Source of the DNA: Pseudomonas sp. GM80
GTDB taxonomy: Bacteria > Pseudomonadota > Gammaproteobacteria > Pseudomonadales > Pseudomonadaceae
Direction: 5' to 3'
Length of the DNA: 64,000 nucleotides
Assembly (NCBI RefSeq): GCF_000282515.1
Contig: NZ_AKJD01000063.1
Location: 1-64,000 of the forward strand
The position numbers were made by a program, and so were the translations under genes. The notes under the pieces are model-generated. The model worked only from the letters and a program-made list of their open reading frames with translations. It searched no databases and had not been told where the DNA came from. Below, in pieces: positions 10,172-21,176 of this stretch (positions are counted from its first letter, which is position 1; every line of letters begins with the position of its first letter).

Positions 10172-10972
10172 TCAGGCGCTACGTACCACACTCATGCGCG
10201 AAACCACCGGCAATTTGCCCAGCAACGCGAAAACCGGCGCCGTCACCTTCAGCCAGATATTCGCCGCGTGATAGGCAAACGGCGTGTAATAACCCCAGCC
10301 CAGCGCCCACACCGCCAGCAAAACCCCACCGATGTAATCGTCCTGGCCCCAATGCGCACCGGCCACCAGACGCGGCAACATGAACAACACCGCCAAACCC
10401 CACACCGTCAAAAACTGCCCGACCGTGCGGCTGAACACGCCCATGAACAGCGCCCAGATCAACAACACCGAAGCATGATCACCGGGAAAGCTCTGGCTGG
10501 AGCGATCTTTCAGCTCCCAGGTCTTTTCCAGATCCGGGAAGTAGTCACTGATATGCACAGCGCCTTCCAGCACCATCGACGGACTGCTGTGCTGCCAATC
10601 CATGTAGTCGGCGAACTTGGAAAACAGTGCGCGAATCACCACCATCAACAACAGGATCGACAGAAAACCGAAAAAAGCCCGACGTACGTCAATCGCCCTG
10701 AACACCCAGTCGCCCTTGATCAGCAGTGTCAGCAGAATCAGCCCGACGACGATGTCGAACGGCCGCATACTTGCAATTGCCCATATGTGGAGCCATATCG
10801 GGTTGCTGGCCAGTGGAGCATTGAGCGAGCGGAACAGCCACTCGTCGAAAATCACACACAGCGCGTTGCCCGTAGGCCATAACCAGAAAGCCAGTAGCGC
10901 TAATGGCACTACGTTGCACAGAACCAGCCGGCCGAGGTTCCACCTTGATTGGAACAAACCCGGATTGTTCAT
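10172..10972 (-). CDS. PAP2-family membrane phosphatase
   Basis: About 266 residues with six predicted membrane helices. The PAP2 phosphatase signature is present: KDRSSQSFPGDHAS (motif 2) and RLVAGAHWGQDDYIGG (motif 3 with catalytic His and Asp). Such enzymes act on lipid-linked phosphates, for example undecaprenyl pyrophosphate or lipid A (LpxT-like). The exact substrate cannot be told. The ATG at 10972 is preferred because GGGAGG lies just upstream; the frame runs on to 11047 without such a site. Divergent from hslO. Confidence 0.8.
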   Translation of the reverse strand: MNNPGLFQSRWNLGRLVLCNVVPLALLAFWLWPTGNALCVIFDEWLFRSLNAPLASNPIWLHIWAIASMRPFDIVVGLILLTLLIKGDWVFRAIDVRRAFFGFLSILLLMVVIRALFSKFADYMDWQHSSPSMVLEGAVHISDYFPDLEKTWELKDRSSQSFPGDHASVLLIWALFMGVFSRTVGQFLTVWGLAVLFMLPRLVAGAHWGQDDYIGGVLLAVWALGWGYYTPFAYHAANIWLKVTAPVFALLGKLPVVSRMSVVRSA

Positions 10973-11076
10973 AAAATGCCTCCCATGGCAGAGCAGTCGG
11001 CACCAAAAAGGGTGCCAGAAACGCAAATTTTCACGTCTTGTAACCATTTTGTCACCACATTCAGATACCCAGACCT

Positions 11077-11979
11077 ATGACCGACCTACCGGATACCGAT
11101 TTCACCCAACGCTTCATCTTCGATGACAGCGACACCCGCGGCGAACTGGTCGCGCTTGAGCGCAGCTACGCCGAAGTCCTTGCCAAGCACCCGTACCCGG
11201 AGCCGGTCGCGCAATTGCTGGGCGAACTGATGGCGGCCGCCTCGTTGCTGGTGGGCACCCTCAAGTTCGACGGTTTGCTGATTCTGCAGGCGCGTTCCGA
11301 AGGACCGATCCCGATGCTGATGATCGAGTGCTCCAGCGACCGTGACATCCGTGGTCTGGCGCGTTATCACGCCGATCAGATCGCGCCGGATGCGACCCTC
11401 GCCGACCTGATGCCGAACGGTGTTCTGGCCCTGACCGTCGACCCGACTGTCGGCCAGCGCTACCAGGGCATCGTCGACCTCGACGGCGAAACCCTGTCCG
11501 ATTGCTTCACCAACTACTTCGTCATGTCGCAACAGGTTGGCACCCGCTTCAAGCTGTTTGCCGACGGTCGTCGTGCCCGTGGTTTGCTGCTGCAACAACT
11601 GCCGGCTGACCGTCTGAAAGACGAAGAAGATCGCGCCGCCAGCTGGCAGCACATCACCGCGTTGGCCACTACCCTGACCGCCGATGAACTGCTCAGCCTG
11701 GACAACGAAACCGTGCTGCATCGCCTCTACCACGAAGAGCAGGTGCGTCTGTTCGATGTGCAGAATCTGCGCTTCCGTTGCAGCTGCTCGCGGGATCGTT
11801 CCGGCAATGCGCTGGTCAGTCTGGGTCTGGAAGACGCGCAAGCATTGGTCGCCGAACAGGGTGGCACCGTCGAGATCGATTGCCAGTTTTGCAACGAGCG
11901 TTATCTGTTCGACGCAGCCGATATTGCTCAATTGTTCGCTGGCGCAGGTGTCGACACGCCGTCAGATACCCGGCACTAA
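11077..11979 (+). CDS. hslO: Redox-regulated chaperone Hsp33
   Basis: 300-residue Hsp33. The four zinc-binding cysteines are present as FRCSCSRDR and [12 protein letters not shown] near the C-terminus. The N-terminal substrate-binding fold carries the family segments ([20 protein letters not shown]). Under oxidation the cysteines form disulfides and the protein becomes a holdase. It lies upstream of pckA, as in other Pseudomonas. The gap contains a hairpin. Confidence 0.95.
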   Translation: MTDLPDTDFTQRFIFDDSDTRGELVALERSYAEVLAKHPYPEPVAQLLGELMAAASLLVGTLKFDGLLILQARSEGPIPMLMIECSSDRDIRGLARYHADQIAPDATLADLMPNGVLALTVDPTVGQRYQGIVDLDGETLSDCFTNYFVMSQQVGTRFKLFADGRRARGLLLQQLPADRLKDEEDRAASWQHITALATTLTADELLSLDNETVLHRLYHEEQVRLFDVQNLRFRCSCSRDRSGNALVSLGLEDAQALVAEQGGTVEIDCQFCNERYLFDAADIAQLFAGAGVDTPSDTRH

Positions 11980-12006
11980 AACGGTTCAGCGCAGGTAAAT
12001 TCACTG

Positions 12007-12032
12007 CGTAACGACGGAATATCGCCGTTACG
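12007..12032. promoter_or_regulatory. Inverted repeat between hslO and pckA
   Basis: CGTAACGACG and CGCCGTTACG pair at 9 of 10 positions around a 6-base loop. No T-run follows, so it is not a standard terminator. It may be a binding site or a processed 3-prime hairpin of hslO mRNA. A CATAAT hexamer 40 bases downstream could be the pckA -10. Confidence 0.3.
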
Positions 12033-12161
12033 ACGGGAGGACCCTACTCTTTTTGGGCGTTTCTGGCATAATCCGGCCCACTTTTTGTCGCGGTAGTAGT
12101 GCACGACTTTCTACTACAAAACGTTTGGAGCACACTCGGCCACTGGCCGACGGGGAATCTC

Positions 12162-13703
12162 ATGACGCAAGCCAATAACGCCGTGTACACCGATCTGAGT
12201 GTTGATGATCTGGTAAAAGAAGCCTTGAATCGCGGTGAGGGCGAGCTTGCCGATACCGGCGCTCTGGTTGTTCGCACTGGTCACCGCACCGGTCGTTCGC
12301 CTGTTGACCGTTTCATCGTTGAAGAGCCTTCCACCCAGGCTGCTATCGCCTGGGGCCCGATCAACCGCAAGTTCCCGGCCGACAAGTTCGACGCGCTGTG
12401 GGCTCGTGTCGAGGCGTTCAACAACGCGCAAGAGCACTTTGTTTCCCACGTGCATGTAGGCGCGGCTGAAGATCACTACCTGGCCGTGAAGATGACCACC
12501 CAGACTGCCTGGCAGAACCTGTTCGGTCGTTGCCTGTTCATCAACCCGGCCCAGTACAACCCGGCTGGCCGTGAAGAATGGCAAGTGCTCAACGTCGCCA
12601 ACTTCGAGTGCGTGCCTGAGCGTGACGGCACCAACTCCGACGGTTGCGTGATCCTCAACTTCGCCCAGAAGAAAGTGCTGATCGCCGGCATGCGTTACGC
12701 CGGTGAGATGAAGAAAGCCATGTTCTCCGTGCAGAACTTCCTGCTGCCGGCCGCTGACGTGCTGCCAATGCACTGCGCTGCCAACATCGGCGAAGAAGGC
12801 GACGTGACCCTGTTCTTCGGTCTGTCGGGCACCGGTAAAACCACCCTGTCGGCTGACGAAAGCCGTTACCTGATCGGTGACGACGAACACGGCTGGGGCG
12901 AAGGCGTGGTGTTCAACATCGAAGGCGGTTGCTATGCCAAGTGCATCGACCTCTCCGAGAAGAACGAGCCGGTTATCTGGAAAGCCATCAAGCACGGCGC
13001 TGTGCTGGAAAACGTTGTCATCGACGACGCCAAGCACGCCGACTACGCCGATGTCAGCCTGACCCAGAACAGCCGCGCGGCTTACCCGCTGGAGCACGTA
13101 GCCAAGCGTTCCGAGCAGAACCTCGGTGGCGAGCCAAACGCGGTGATCTTCCTGACCTGCGACCTGACCGGCGTCCTGCCGCCAGTGTCGATCCTCAACG
13201 AAGAACAAGCGGCCTACCACTTCCTGTCCGGCTACACCGCGCTGGTGGGCTCGACTGAAATGGGTTCCGGCAGCGGCATCAAGTCGACCTTCTCCACCTG
13301 CTTCGGCGCACCGTTCTTCCCGCGCCCGGCTGGCGAATACGCAGAGCTGCTGATCAAGCGCATCCGCGGTTTCGGTTCGAAGGTTTACCTGGTCAACACC
13401 GGCTGGACCGGCGGCGGCTACGGCGTCGGCAAACGCTTCAACATCCCGACCACCCGCGCGGTGATCGCAGCGATCCAGAGCGGCGCGCTGATCGGTGCTG
13501 CCACTGAGCACCTCGACACCATCAACCTCGACGTGCCACTGGCCGTACCGGGCGTTGAAACCAACCTGCTCAACCCACGCAACACCTGGGCTGACAAGGC
13601 TGCGTACGACGAGGCTGCGAAAGCACTGGCCGGTCTGTTCATCGAGAACTTCAAGAAGTTCGAAGTGAGCGACGCGATCAAGGCTGCTGGGCCGAAGTTG
13701 TAA
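12162..13703 (+). CDS. pckA: ATP-dependent phosphoenolpyruvate carboxykinase
   Basis: 513-residue PckA, which converts oxaloacetate and ATP to PEP and CO2, the entry to gluconeogenesis during growth on organic acids. The kinase P-loop [13 protein letters not shown] and metal-binding segments ([21 protein letters not shown]) are complete, as is [14 protein letters not shown] near the N-terminus. The start at 12162 (MTQANNAV) is taken instead of the upstream in-frame ATG at 12099 because of family length and the upstream GGGG. A strong hairpin terminator follows. Confidence 0.96.
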   Translation: MTQANNAVYTDLSVDDLVKEALNRGEGELADTGALVVRTGHRTGRSPVDRFIVEEPSTQAAIAWGPINRKFPADKFDALWARVEAFNNAQEHFVSHVHVGAAEDHYLAVKMTTQTAWQNLFGRCLFINPAQYNPAGREEWQVLNVANFECVPERDGTNSDGCVILNFAQKKVLIAGMRYAGEMKKAMFSVQNFLLPAADVLPMHCAANIGEEGDVTLFFGLSGTGKTTLSADESRYLIGDDEHGWGEGVVFNIEGGCYAKCIDLSEKNEPVIWKAIKHGAVLENVVIDDAKHADYADVSLTQNSRAAYPLEHVAKRSEQNLGGEPNAVIFLTCDLTGVLPPVSILNEEQAAYHFLSGYTALVGSTEMGSGSGIKSTFSTCFGAPFFPRPAGEYAELLIKRIRGFGSKVYLVNTGWTGGGYGVGKRFNIPTTRAVIAAIQSGALIGAATEHLDTINLDVPLAVPGVETNLLNPRNTWADKAAYDEAAKALAGLFIENFKKFEVSDAIKAAGPKL

Positions 13704-13722
13704 GATTGGTTTGTTGTGAATG

Positions 13723-13753
13723 AAAAAGCCGCCCTTCGGGGCGGCTTTTTTTT
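13723..13753. terminator. Bidirectional intrinsic terminator (pckA / hipA)
   Basis: AAAAAGCCGCCC TTCG GGGCGGCTTTTTTTT: a nine-base GC stem with a UUCG-type loop and T-runs on both strands. It ends pckA and, in the other direction, the hipBA operon. Confidence 0.92.
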
Positions 13754-13759
13754 GGGTGA

Positions 13760-15025
13760 TCAGAAGGTACGAAAAGCAGGTGCCATCCTTTCCTGCTCGC
13801 TTCTGGACATCCCAAGCGTATTAGCGATCTCCGGCCAAAGACGGATCACGTCTTGAATGCGCTCAATGATGTCTGCGGAATCCTCACGGCTAACTCGAAA
13901 ATAACCAGCGACTTCCCTCGCCAGCTCTAAGTCCAAGGCGTTATCGGAGTCCGTGATGTTCAGCTTTAACCCATCCGCATGCGCCACCGGATTCATGTCG
14001 TAGGCTGCCGACAATCGCCATCCCCGCCCAGGATCGAAAATAAACCCATGATTCCGTAGGTGGTCATCGGTATTGGATACGAGGATGTTGAAGACGATTC
14101 GTGACCAGAGTTCACGGAGGTCGGTGTTGGGTTCCGAGCCGTGCTCCATGATTACTTCCGCCAATTCTAGATAGCTGGCGCCGGTTGAGGCGTCGTCACC
14201 GTCGACGCGGTTGGTCATGGTCATGGCTGATGCGAAGTGATGTCGGCCGCCGCGTTCGGTTCGGTCGAAACGCTTCACCAGGAAGCAGTGGTGATCGCTT
14301 GCGTAGCGTCGGGCCATGCCGGTGGCAACACGTAGGCCACAATTGAGCGCCAAAGCGTTTACTACAAATTCCCAACCACCTACATCGTAGTCATCTCTCG
14401 TACTTGGGAATTTGGCGATCCACAGTCGGCCGAACTCGTCGACGACGCTGGCTTTCGGCCTGGCGCCGCCCAGCGAGCCGCCCGGTGCGATGAGCATTCT
14501 TAGCCATTCGCGGCCATCGAGGGCTGTGTTGTCCCTATCATTTTCCAAAGCGAGACTTGCCTGCTCTAAGGCGCGTAGTTCGACAAAGGGTGGTGCGGCA
14601 ACGCCGTCGCGGTCGTCGAGAAAGTTGCCTGCGTCATTGAGTTTGTAGCGAAGGGCACCGACACGGAACAGGTCGTGCACGCCAAGCAGGTAATCGGATT
14701 CAAACAATTTACTGTTGCTGGGAAGCAAGCCGTCGCGAACGTCCCTCTCCAGACGGCGCTTCATAAGCATTTGGCCCCAACGATCAGGGCTCGAGTCTGC
14801 AAAGGCGCCAAAGCGGCTCTGATGTTCGCCGGGGAATTGGCGGCCTTCGAAGGGGCCGATGCGCGGGTCTAGAGTTATGAAACTCAACTCGGGATCGGCC
14901 AGCGCCTTAGGATCGTATTCAAATTCGAACACGTTGGTGTTGCGTGTTTTCCTGGCATGCAGAAATCCGAGGCGCCTGGCGCCTTTCAAGGATTCCCAGT
15001 CTGCATAAACAGCAATCAGCGTCAT
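13760..15025 (-). CDS. hipA: HipA-family toxin (serine/threonine kinase)
   Basis: 421-residue HipA-like kinase. Features in order: HipA N-terminal domain ([14 protein letters not shown]), glycine-rich loop [17 protein letters not shown] with the regulatory serine, WIAKFPS with the ATP-binding lysine, FLVKRFDR, catalytic loop [12 protein letters not shown] and the metal-binding LSAAYDMNP. Members phosphorylate targets such as aminoacyl-tRNA synthetases and cause growth arrest. It overlaps the antitoxin gene by 4 bases. All kinase residues appear intact, so the toxin is probably active. Confidence 0.92.
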   Translation of the reverse strand: MTLIAVYADWESLKGARRLGFLHARKTRNTNVFEFEYDPKALADPELSFITLDPRIGPFEGRQFPGEHQSRFGAFADSSPDRWGQMLMKRRLERDVRDGLLPSNSKLFESDYLLGVHDLFRVGALRYKLNDAGNFLDDRDGVAAPPFVELRALEQASLALENDRDNTALDGREWLRMLIAPGGSLGGARPKASVVDEFGRLWIAKFPSTRDDYDVGGWEFVVNALALNCGLRVATGMARRYASDHHCFLVKRFDRTERGGRHHFASAMTMTNRVDGDDASTGASYLELAEVIMEHGSEPNTDLRELWSRIVFNILVSNTDDHLRNHGFIFDPGRGWRLSAAYDMNPVAHADGLKLNITDSDNALDLELAREVAGYFRVSREDSADIIERIQDVIRLWPEIANTLGMSRSEQERMAPAFRTF

Positions 15026-15516
15026 TCTTCACCTGTTGGGGGGCCGGCCTTTTTCTTCTTGTTCAAAAGGCTGGAGAGTGAGTGTGTGTTGAGTGGGAAG
15101 TCAGCCGGAATTTTCGTGGTAGTGGCGGCATCGATAACGTTCGAAGTCCCGGCGTGTTCGGGTGCGCCCTTTTTTACCGCACTGGCTGCTCGTACTCGCT
15201 GGGGCTTTTTGGCGGGGGATCGTGTTGCAGGGATTAACTGCGCATCCTGCAACCGGCGTCCCATCTCATCGGTTGCAGCGAGTTTGTTCAGATCCTTTTC
15301 CAACCCCAACACTTGCATGACCGAAAGGTAGGCGCCGATGGTCACTCCTGATCGTCCCGTCTCCACATTGCGCAAGGTTGTCAGCGACATGCCGGAGCGT
15401 TCAGCGACTTGCTTGGCCGTCAATTTGCGGCGCAGGCGAGCCAGTTTCAGGCGTTCGCCTAAGTCGACCAGAAGTCGAGCAGTAGAGGGCAAAAGCGGCG
15501 CTGTTTTCTTGGCCAT
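15022..15516 (-). CDS. hipB: HipB-like Xre-family antitoxin
   Basis: About 164 residues. A helix-turn-helix domain ([20 protein letters not shown] then [19 protein letters not shown]) is followed by a basic Ala/Lys-rich tail, longer than E. coli HipB (88 residues). It should bind and repress its own promoter and neutralise HipA. The ATG at 15516 (MAKKTAP) is favoured, with AAGGA upstream; an in-frame ATG lies 18 bases earlier at 15534 without a good site. Confidence 0.85.
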   Translation of the reverse strand: MAKKTAPLLPSTARLLVDLGERLKLARLRRKLTAKQVAERSGMSLTTLRNVETGRSGVTIGAYLSVMQVLGLEKDLNKLAATDEMGRRLQDAQLIPATRSPAKKPQRVRAASAVKKGAPEHAGTSNVIDAATTTKIPADFPLNTHSLSSLLNKKKKAGPPTGEE

Positions 15517-15517
15517 G

Positions 15518-15670
15518 TGGCAGTATTCCTTCATTTTTTAACTATAACTGCCAGAATAATAGCACTTAAGTTGAAAAATGCAGGGCTGGGCGGATCTGCA
15601 GTGTTTAAGGTTTTAAATGGCATTATTCCAACTGTTTTTACAATATATAGCCAGAATACTGCCACTTATG
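15518..15670. promoter_or_regulatory. Candidate HipB operator region
   Basis: Upstream of hipB, GGCAGT (15519-15524) pairs with ACTGCC (15547-15552). A 20-base near-repeat, CCAGAATA..(N)..CACTTA(A/T)G, occurs at 15551 and again exactly 100 bases later at 15651, with 16 of 20 bases matching. Repeated sites upstream of a HipB-type regulator are expected for autoregulation. No binding motif is known for this family member. Confidence 0.35.
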
Positions 15671-15687
15671 GAGGTAGTGATTGCCAG

Positions 15688-15852
15688 TCAGTTTTTGTTC
15701 TTGTCGTAGTAGGCTTGCTTTTGCTCAAACGACAAAGCGGTCTTGTCGTCTGTTTCCGGTGTAGAGGTCGGACTGGAAGCGTGACGCTCCCTGCGTAAGA
15801 TCTCGTCCATTTCCTGGACGCTTGCCATCAACTCGTCAAAAAACTTGCTCAT
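15688..15852 (-). CDS. Short conserved-looking ORF, 54 codons
   Basis: Reads MSKFFDELMASVQEMDEILR at the start and ends QKQAYYDKNKN, followed by TGA. GGA lies nine bases before the ATG. The N-terminal pattern (hydrophobic-acidic helix, ELMASVQEMDEI) resembles the start of small antitoxin or Xre-type regulators of toxin-antitoxin loci. The rest of such a protein is absent, so this may be a truncated antitoxin or a genuine small protein. It lies between hipB and the small DUF-type gene, on the same strand. Function unknown. Confidence 0.5.
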   Translation of the reverse strand: MSKFFDELMASVQEMDEILRRERHASSPTSTPETDDKTALSFEQKQAYYDKNKN

Positions 15853-15918
15853 GGTTATTCCGATGGTTAATGGCCTTATTTACCACTCCCGACGAATAGG
15901 TGAGAGCGGTGTGATCAC

Positions 15919-16224
15919 TCAAGCACCGGTCGGGGCTTTCCAGTTGAGCATTTGCTGCTGCGCAACTTGCAGCAGGTCACAGCCATCCTGCGTCAGCAGA
16001 TAAAGGGCGTGGGTGATGTGGGGGATGTCTTCGACGTCGGCTTGTTTGAAGCTGAGGCAGTAGAGGGTGCGTAGCAGGTCACTTGATGCGCGTAAGCGTT
16101 GGACGGCGCATTCGAGGATGTCTTGCGGGTTGGCTTTTGTGTCGATGATCAGTGGGTTGGTGTCAGTGAGACTGGATTCGAGTGAGCGGTAGCGATCGGT
16201 GGTGAGTTGATTCCATGTTTTCAT
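15919..16224 (-). CDS. Small DUF6124/DUF3077-like protein (paralog 1)
   Basis: About 101 residues starting MKTWNQLTTDRYRSLE. It has no signal peptide or membrane helix and is mostly helical. The core LECAVQRLRASSDLLRTLYC then ITHALYLLTQDGCDLL closely matches the other small gene at 17814-18074, and the two flank the predicted hydrolase. The frame runs to 16359, but that extension covers a structured leader and is probably not translated. I place it tentatively with the Pseudomonas DUF6124/DUF3077 small proteins of unknown function. An accessory or immunity role is possible. Confidence 0.65.
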   Translation of the reverse strand: MKTWNQLTTDRYRSLESSLTDTNPLIIDTKANPQDILECAVQRLRASSDLLRTLYCLSFKQADVEDIPHITHALYLLTQDGCDLLQVAQQQMLNWKAPTGA

Positions 16225-16300
16225 TTTGGATATCTCTGAGGGCATCAAAACCGCTGCTACCGTGACCAAGCGGTGGAGGCGGACTGTGTTCAAGTTGGTC

Positions 16301-16373
16301 AAACCGGCAGAGATAACCCGGTACGCCGAAGCGTCCCAAACACAGCCGCCATAAAGCATGCCGACAAAAAAGT
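16301..16373 (-). promoter_or_regulatory. Structured leader element (copy B)
   Basis: Read on the minus strand this shows ATGGCGGCTGTGTTTGGGAC, then ACGC-UUCG-GCGU, then ACCGGGTTATCTCTGCCGG. The same block layout is found at 50854-50938 upstream of another small DUF gene, with a different but still paired stem around the UUCG loop. It lies about 77 bases upstream of paralog 1. Probably a cis-acting RNA; see findings. Confidence 0.45.
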
Positions 16374-16510
16374 GTCAGCAGCATACAAGCGCATGCATCA
16401 GTTATCTCTGTATTTCAGGTGACCAAACCTGAATCGCTACGTGGTTGGCGACAGGCACGACTATAGATTCGCCCCCTCAAATCCCGATAGTCGACAAAGC
16501 GTCTGTCGCT

Positions 16511-16547
16511 GTAGGAACGGGACGAAGATTTCATCGGACGTTCCTAC
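16511..16547. terminator. Hairpin downstream of the hydrolase gene
   Basis: GTAGGAACG and CGTTCCTAC form a perfect 9-base inverted repeat with a 19-base spacer, 18 bases past the hydrolase stop codon. There is no T-run, so it is either a weak terminator or an extragenic palindrome. Confidence 0.35.
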
Positions 16548-16564
16548 CGAACCTTCAACACTTT

Positions 16565-17707
16565 TCAACGCAAATGCGCATACGCCGAAATATCCAGCAA
16601 GCTCGTCGCCAACCCTGTCGCCGGTTTGTAGATCGGGCCTTTTACCGTCGAGAACGCCACACCTTTGCTGCCCAGCGAAACATAGCGTTCGCCTTTGTCC
16701 AGCTCGGTGAAGTAGGTGTAGGAAAGGTTGTGCATGAGCTTGTATTTCGCCTCGTCGCGGGCGATGGCATTGGTGAAATTTTGCAGGTCGGCCTGGGTCA
16801 GGTTCAGGGTTTTGTTCAGTTGCACGCCCCAGCGCTTGAGGCAGACCTCGGCGAGGTGGCGGACGATGCGGCCGGGCTCGATCAGCGCTTTGCGGTCGTT
16901 GACGCTGGTCGGAACGCCGCCGCTGGCGGTGGCGTTACCGGCCATGGTGGCGTGGCGGCCGGCCATCGGGTAAATGTAGGTTTTGGTGCCCGTAGCGGTT
17001 TGTGGAATGACGCAGCTGAAGCCTTTGGAGCGCTCGTCGCGAGCGTAGAACCCGACATACTCTTTGACGTTGGCCGCGAGTTTGACGCGTTCATCCTGAA
17101 AGTTGCCAATGCCCGGTACGGGATCAAGGGCGAAAATATTAACCGGAATGTTTTTCAATGCACTGTCCTTGAACATCGCATTGGCCAGCATATGGCAACT
17201 AATGCCGCCGCGGCTCCAGCCGACCAGGTTAACTTGAGTGGGGATGACTGCGTCTTTGCGGAACGTCTTGATAATCTGTTCCTGCAACTTCTGTTGAGTG
17301 ACACTTCGGTCGCCGTAGTTATATTTGCGCCAAAACCAGGAACCCTCTGTCTTTACATCTTCGATGGGAATGCCGGCGGCTTTCAGACGGTTGTATTCGG
17401 CCTCGGTCAATTGTTGGCGCTGCCAGTCGCATTGGCCTTTGAGGATGTTCATGGCGTGTTGTACGTTTTCTTCCCAGCCCTTGCCGAACAACGTGCCGCT
17501 GAGGCCGTAATCCTTGGTCTGGGTGAAGAGGTCGTCAGCCTGCAGGTTGCCGCTGCCTGGTCCGTCGACCACAATCCATTCGGCGAATTCGCGTCCGGCG
17601 TGGTGCGAGGCCAGCGTCGATACAAGTTCGCCATCCCAGAAGTTTTCGTGGGTGATGTCGAACTTGTTGGAGCCGGTGCCGCAGAAAAAGATAGTGACTG
17701 TTGTCAT
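16565..17707 (-). CDS. Predicted serine hydrolase of Tle/DUF2235 type
   Basis: 380 residues. The N-terminal VTIFFCGTGSNKFD resembles the (F)DGTxN start of DUF2235/Tle phospholipases. A nucleophile elbow LVGWSRGG gives Ser165; IFALDPVPG gives Asp195; MAGRHATMAGN gives His252. Together these make a plausible Ser-Asp-His triad. No signal peptide is seen, as in many type VI lipase effectors, but there is no vgrG, PAAR or T6SS gene within the window. It is flanked by two related small proteins. Start at 17707 is the MTTVTIF methionine; the frame upstream lacks family features. It could be an antibacterial effector or a metabolic esterase. Confidence 0.65.
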   Translation of the reverse strand: MTTVTIFFCGTGSNKFDITHENFWDGELVSTLASHHAGREFAEWIVVDGPGSGNLQADDLFTQTKDYGLSGTLFGKGWEENVQHAMNILKGQCDWQRQQLTEAEYNRLKAAGIPIEDVKTEGSWFWRKYNYGDRSVTQQKLQEQIIKTFRKDAVIPTQVNLVGWSRGGISCHMLANAMFKDSALKNIPVNIFALDPVPGIGNFQDERVKLAANVKEYVGFYARDERSKGFSCVIPQTATGTKTYIYPMAGRHATMAGNATASGGVPTSVNDRKALIEPGRIVRHLAEVCLKRWGVQLNKTLNLTQADLQNFTNAIARDEAKYKLMHNLSYTYFTELDKGERYVSLGSKGVAFSTVKGPIYKPATGLATSLLDISAYAHLR

Positions 17708-17813
17708 GGTCTTGCTCTTGTTGAATATAAGAGCAAACAACTTAGTGTTGAATGAGTTGATAAAGAAAGTACTGGGTTGTTTCGAGGTTTGTGAGTTTTC
17801 TGCAATCTTTGCA

Positions 17814-18074
17814 TTACGGAGCTTGTAACTTTGCAACTTCAAGCAAGTCGCAGCCATCTTGAACCAATAGATAAAGCGCATTGACGATGTTGGGAATGTC
17901 TTTGGCGTCGGCTTGTTTGAAACACACACAGTAAAGTGTTTCCAACAGATCACTGGCGGCGCGCAAGCGCTGGTCGGCGGCGTCGAGCAAATCGCGGTGG
18001 CTGGCGTCGGTGTCGATCAGCATGACGGGATTTTCGCTGTAGCAGGTCTTGAGTGGGTGATAGCGGTTGATCAT
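17814..18074 (-). CDS. Small DUF6124/DUF3077-like protein (paralog 2)
   Basis: 86 residues, paralog of the product of 15919-16224. They share LRAASDLLETLYCVCFKQAD against LRASSDLLRTLYCLSFKQAD and NALYLLVQDGCDLLEVA against HALYLLTQDGCDLLQVA. Located just upstream of the hydrolase on the same strand with a 106-base gap. It appears soluble and helical, with no signal sequence. Function unknown. Its position suggests a shared accessory module with the hydrolase. The start (MINRYHPLK) has only a weak ribosome site. Confidence 0.65.
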   Translation of the reverse strand: MINRYHPLKTCYSENPVMLIDTDASHRDLLDAADQRLRAASDLLETLYCVCFKQADAKDIPNIVNALYLLVQDGCDLLEVAKLQAP

Positions 18075-18377
18075 GGTGAGGCTTGTCCTGTTCGAAGACG
18101 CTCGGGCCGGCCGACAGAGTGTTTTCAGCCGCGCCGGCCACTATAGAAGGGCGTTGCGCGGTGGGACAAGACAGCTGCAATGGACAGCATTCGTAGGGGT
18201 TTTTCCCGGGTTTACGGATATTCCCTACGGCATTTCATGGCTTATTCAAGGCAAAACCCTTAGGCGTAAAAAATCCCACAGGTTTGTCAGGCTATTCGCG
18301 GTAAACCTCTGTATGGTGCGCGCCAGAATCTGTAGGACGTTTCTAAACGTCTGACACGCGCTTAAAGGGAATTAGGT

Positions 18378-18881
18378 ATGCAATGGCTACGAATGGCCTC
18401 GATTTTATTGCTGTGGGCCAGCGGTTGCCGTCTGACAATGGCGTCTGACGCAAACAACGCACCGATGTTCAACAATCTGCACCGCACTGGCTGGCCGGAT
18501 GCGCTGACCAGCCAGGCCGACATGGACACCGCTTCGCGTGGTGAGGTCCTGACGTTCGCCAAAGCCCTTTTGGCCAGCGAAGCACTGGATGAGAAAGGGC
18601 TGGAGCAGCGACTCGGCGTGCCGCACGTGCATCTCAAGTCGATCCGACAAGTGCGTGACGGTCTGTGGGAGCGTTTGCTGAGCACCTACCGCAACGCCAG
18701 TCAGAACTGTGACGAGCAGCCTTTCTGCCCGCGCGTGCGCAGCGTCGCGGATCTGCGCCAGTTGGCGGCGGCGTTCACCGGTGATATCAGCCCGGCCCAT
18801 GCGTTGTGGGCGAGCAAGAGCCAGGGCGTGCATGAGCAGGTGTTGAATGAACAACTGCGGGTGGCGGTGCTGCGCCCTTGA
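18378..18881 (+). CDS. Small exported protein, function unknown
   Basis: 167 residues. The N-terminus is a signal peptide or lipoprotein-like leader (basic residue, then ASILLLWASGC, with a Cys at 17). The mature part is hydrophilic and carries a cysteine pair region CDEQPFCPRVRS. The sequence ends near residue 167 without further domains. I do not recognise the family. It lies upstream of recQ on the same strand with 156 bases between, and GGAATTAGGT precedes the ATG. Confidence 0.7.
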   Translation: MQWLRMASILLLWASGCRLTMASDANNAPMFNNLHRTGWPDALTSQADMDTASRGEVLTFAKALLASEALDEKGLEQRLGVPHVHLKSIRQVRDGLWERLLSTYRNASQNCDEQPFCPRVRSVADLRQLAAAFTGDISPAHALWASKSQGVHEQVLNEQLRVAVLRP

Positions 18882-18896
18882 GTTTCTGGTTTGACC

Positions 18897-18923
18897 CCTT
18901 CGCGAGCTAGCTCGCTCCCACAG
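18897..18923. repeat. Single extragenic repeat unit
   Basis: CCTTCGCGAGCTAGCTCGCTCCCACAGG-type unit with an internal GCGAGCTAGCTCGC palindrome, a common Pseudomonas extragenic repeat. It sits between the exported protein and recQ. Confidence 0.5.
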
Positions 18924-19037
18924 GGTCTGCGTGATCCGCTGTATCATTCCGAATCGATTTGGCCCCGACCTTTTCTCGACTCGCTGCGATCGCCCGCTAG
19001 GCTGTTGGCATGGCAGCGGTCAAAGGAGTGACAGCGA

Positions 19038-20966
<1,929 letters not shown>

Positions 20967-20972
20967 GCCCTA

Positions 20973-21063
20973 TGTAGGAGCTGCCGAAGGCTGCGATCCT
21001 TTGATCTTCAATGTTCAGATCAAAAAACAAGATCAAAAGATCGCAGCCTGCGGCAGCTCCTAC
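20973..21063. repeat. REPIN (GCTGCGATC class)
   Basis: TGTAGGAGCTGCCGAAGGCT at the left, GCAGCCTGCGGCAGCTCCTA at the right and a pairing GATCTT/AAGATC middle. It directly follows recQ. Confidence 0.85.
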
Positions 21064-21176
21064 TTTGAGTGGTTTATCCATTCGCTGAATGTCGATCATC
21101 ACGGTAATAAACTTCAAAAAGCGTCGTTCGCTGACTATGGTGAGACCAGTCTTTGGATCGCCAACAAGAGAACAAC

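Noticed and set aside
10112-10882. 256-codon plus frame opposite the PAP2 gene
   Set aside because: The minus strand has clear PAP2 motifs and membrane helices; the plus frame is a shadow.
12114-13511. 465-codon minus-strand frame opposite pckA
   Set aside because: pckA is complete with P-loop and metal sites; the antisense frame lacks any domain.
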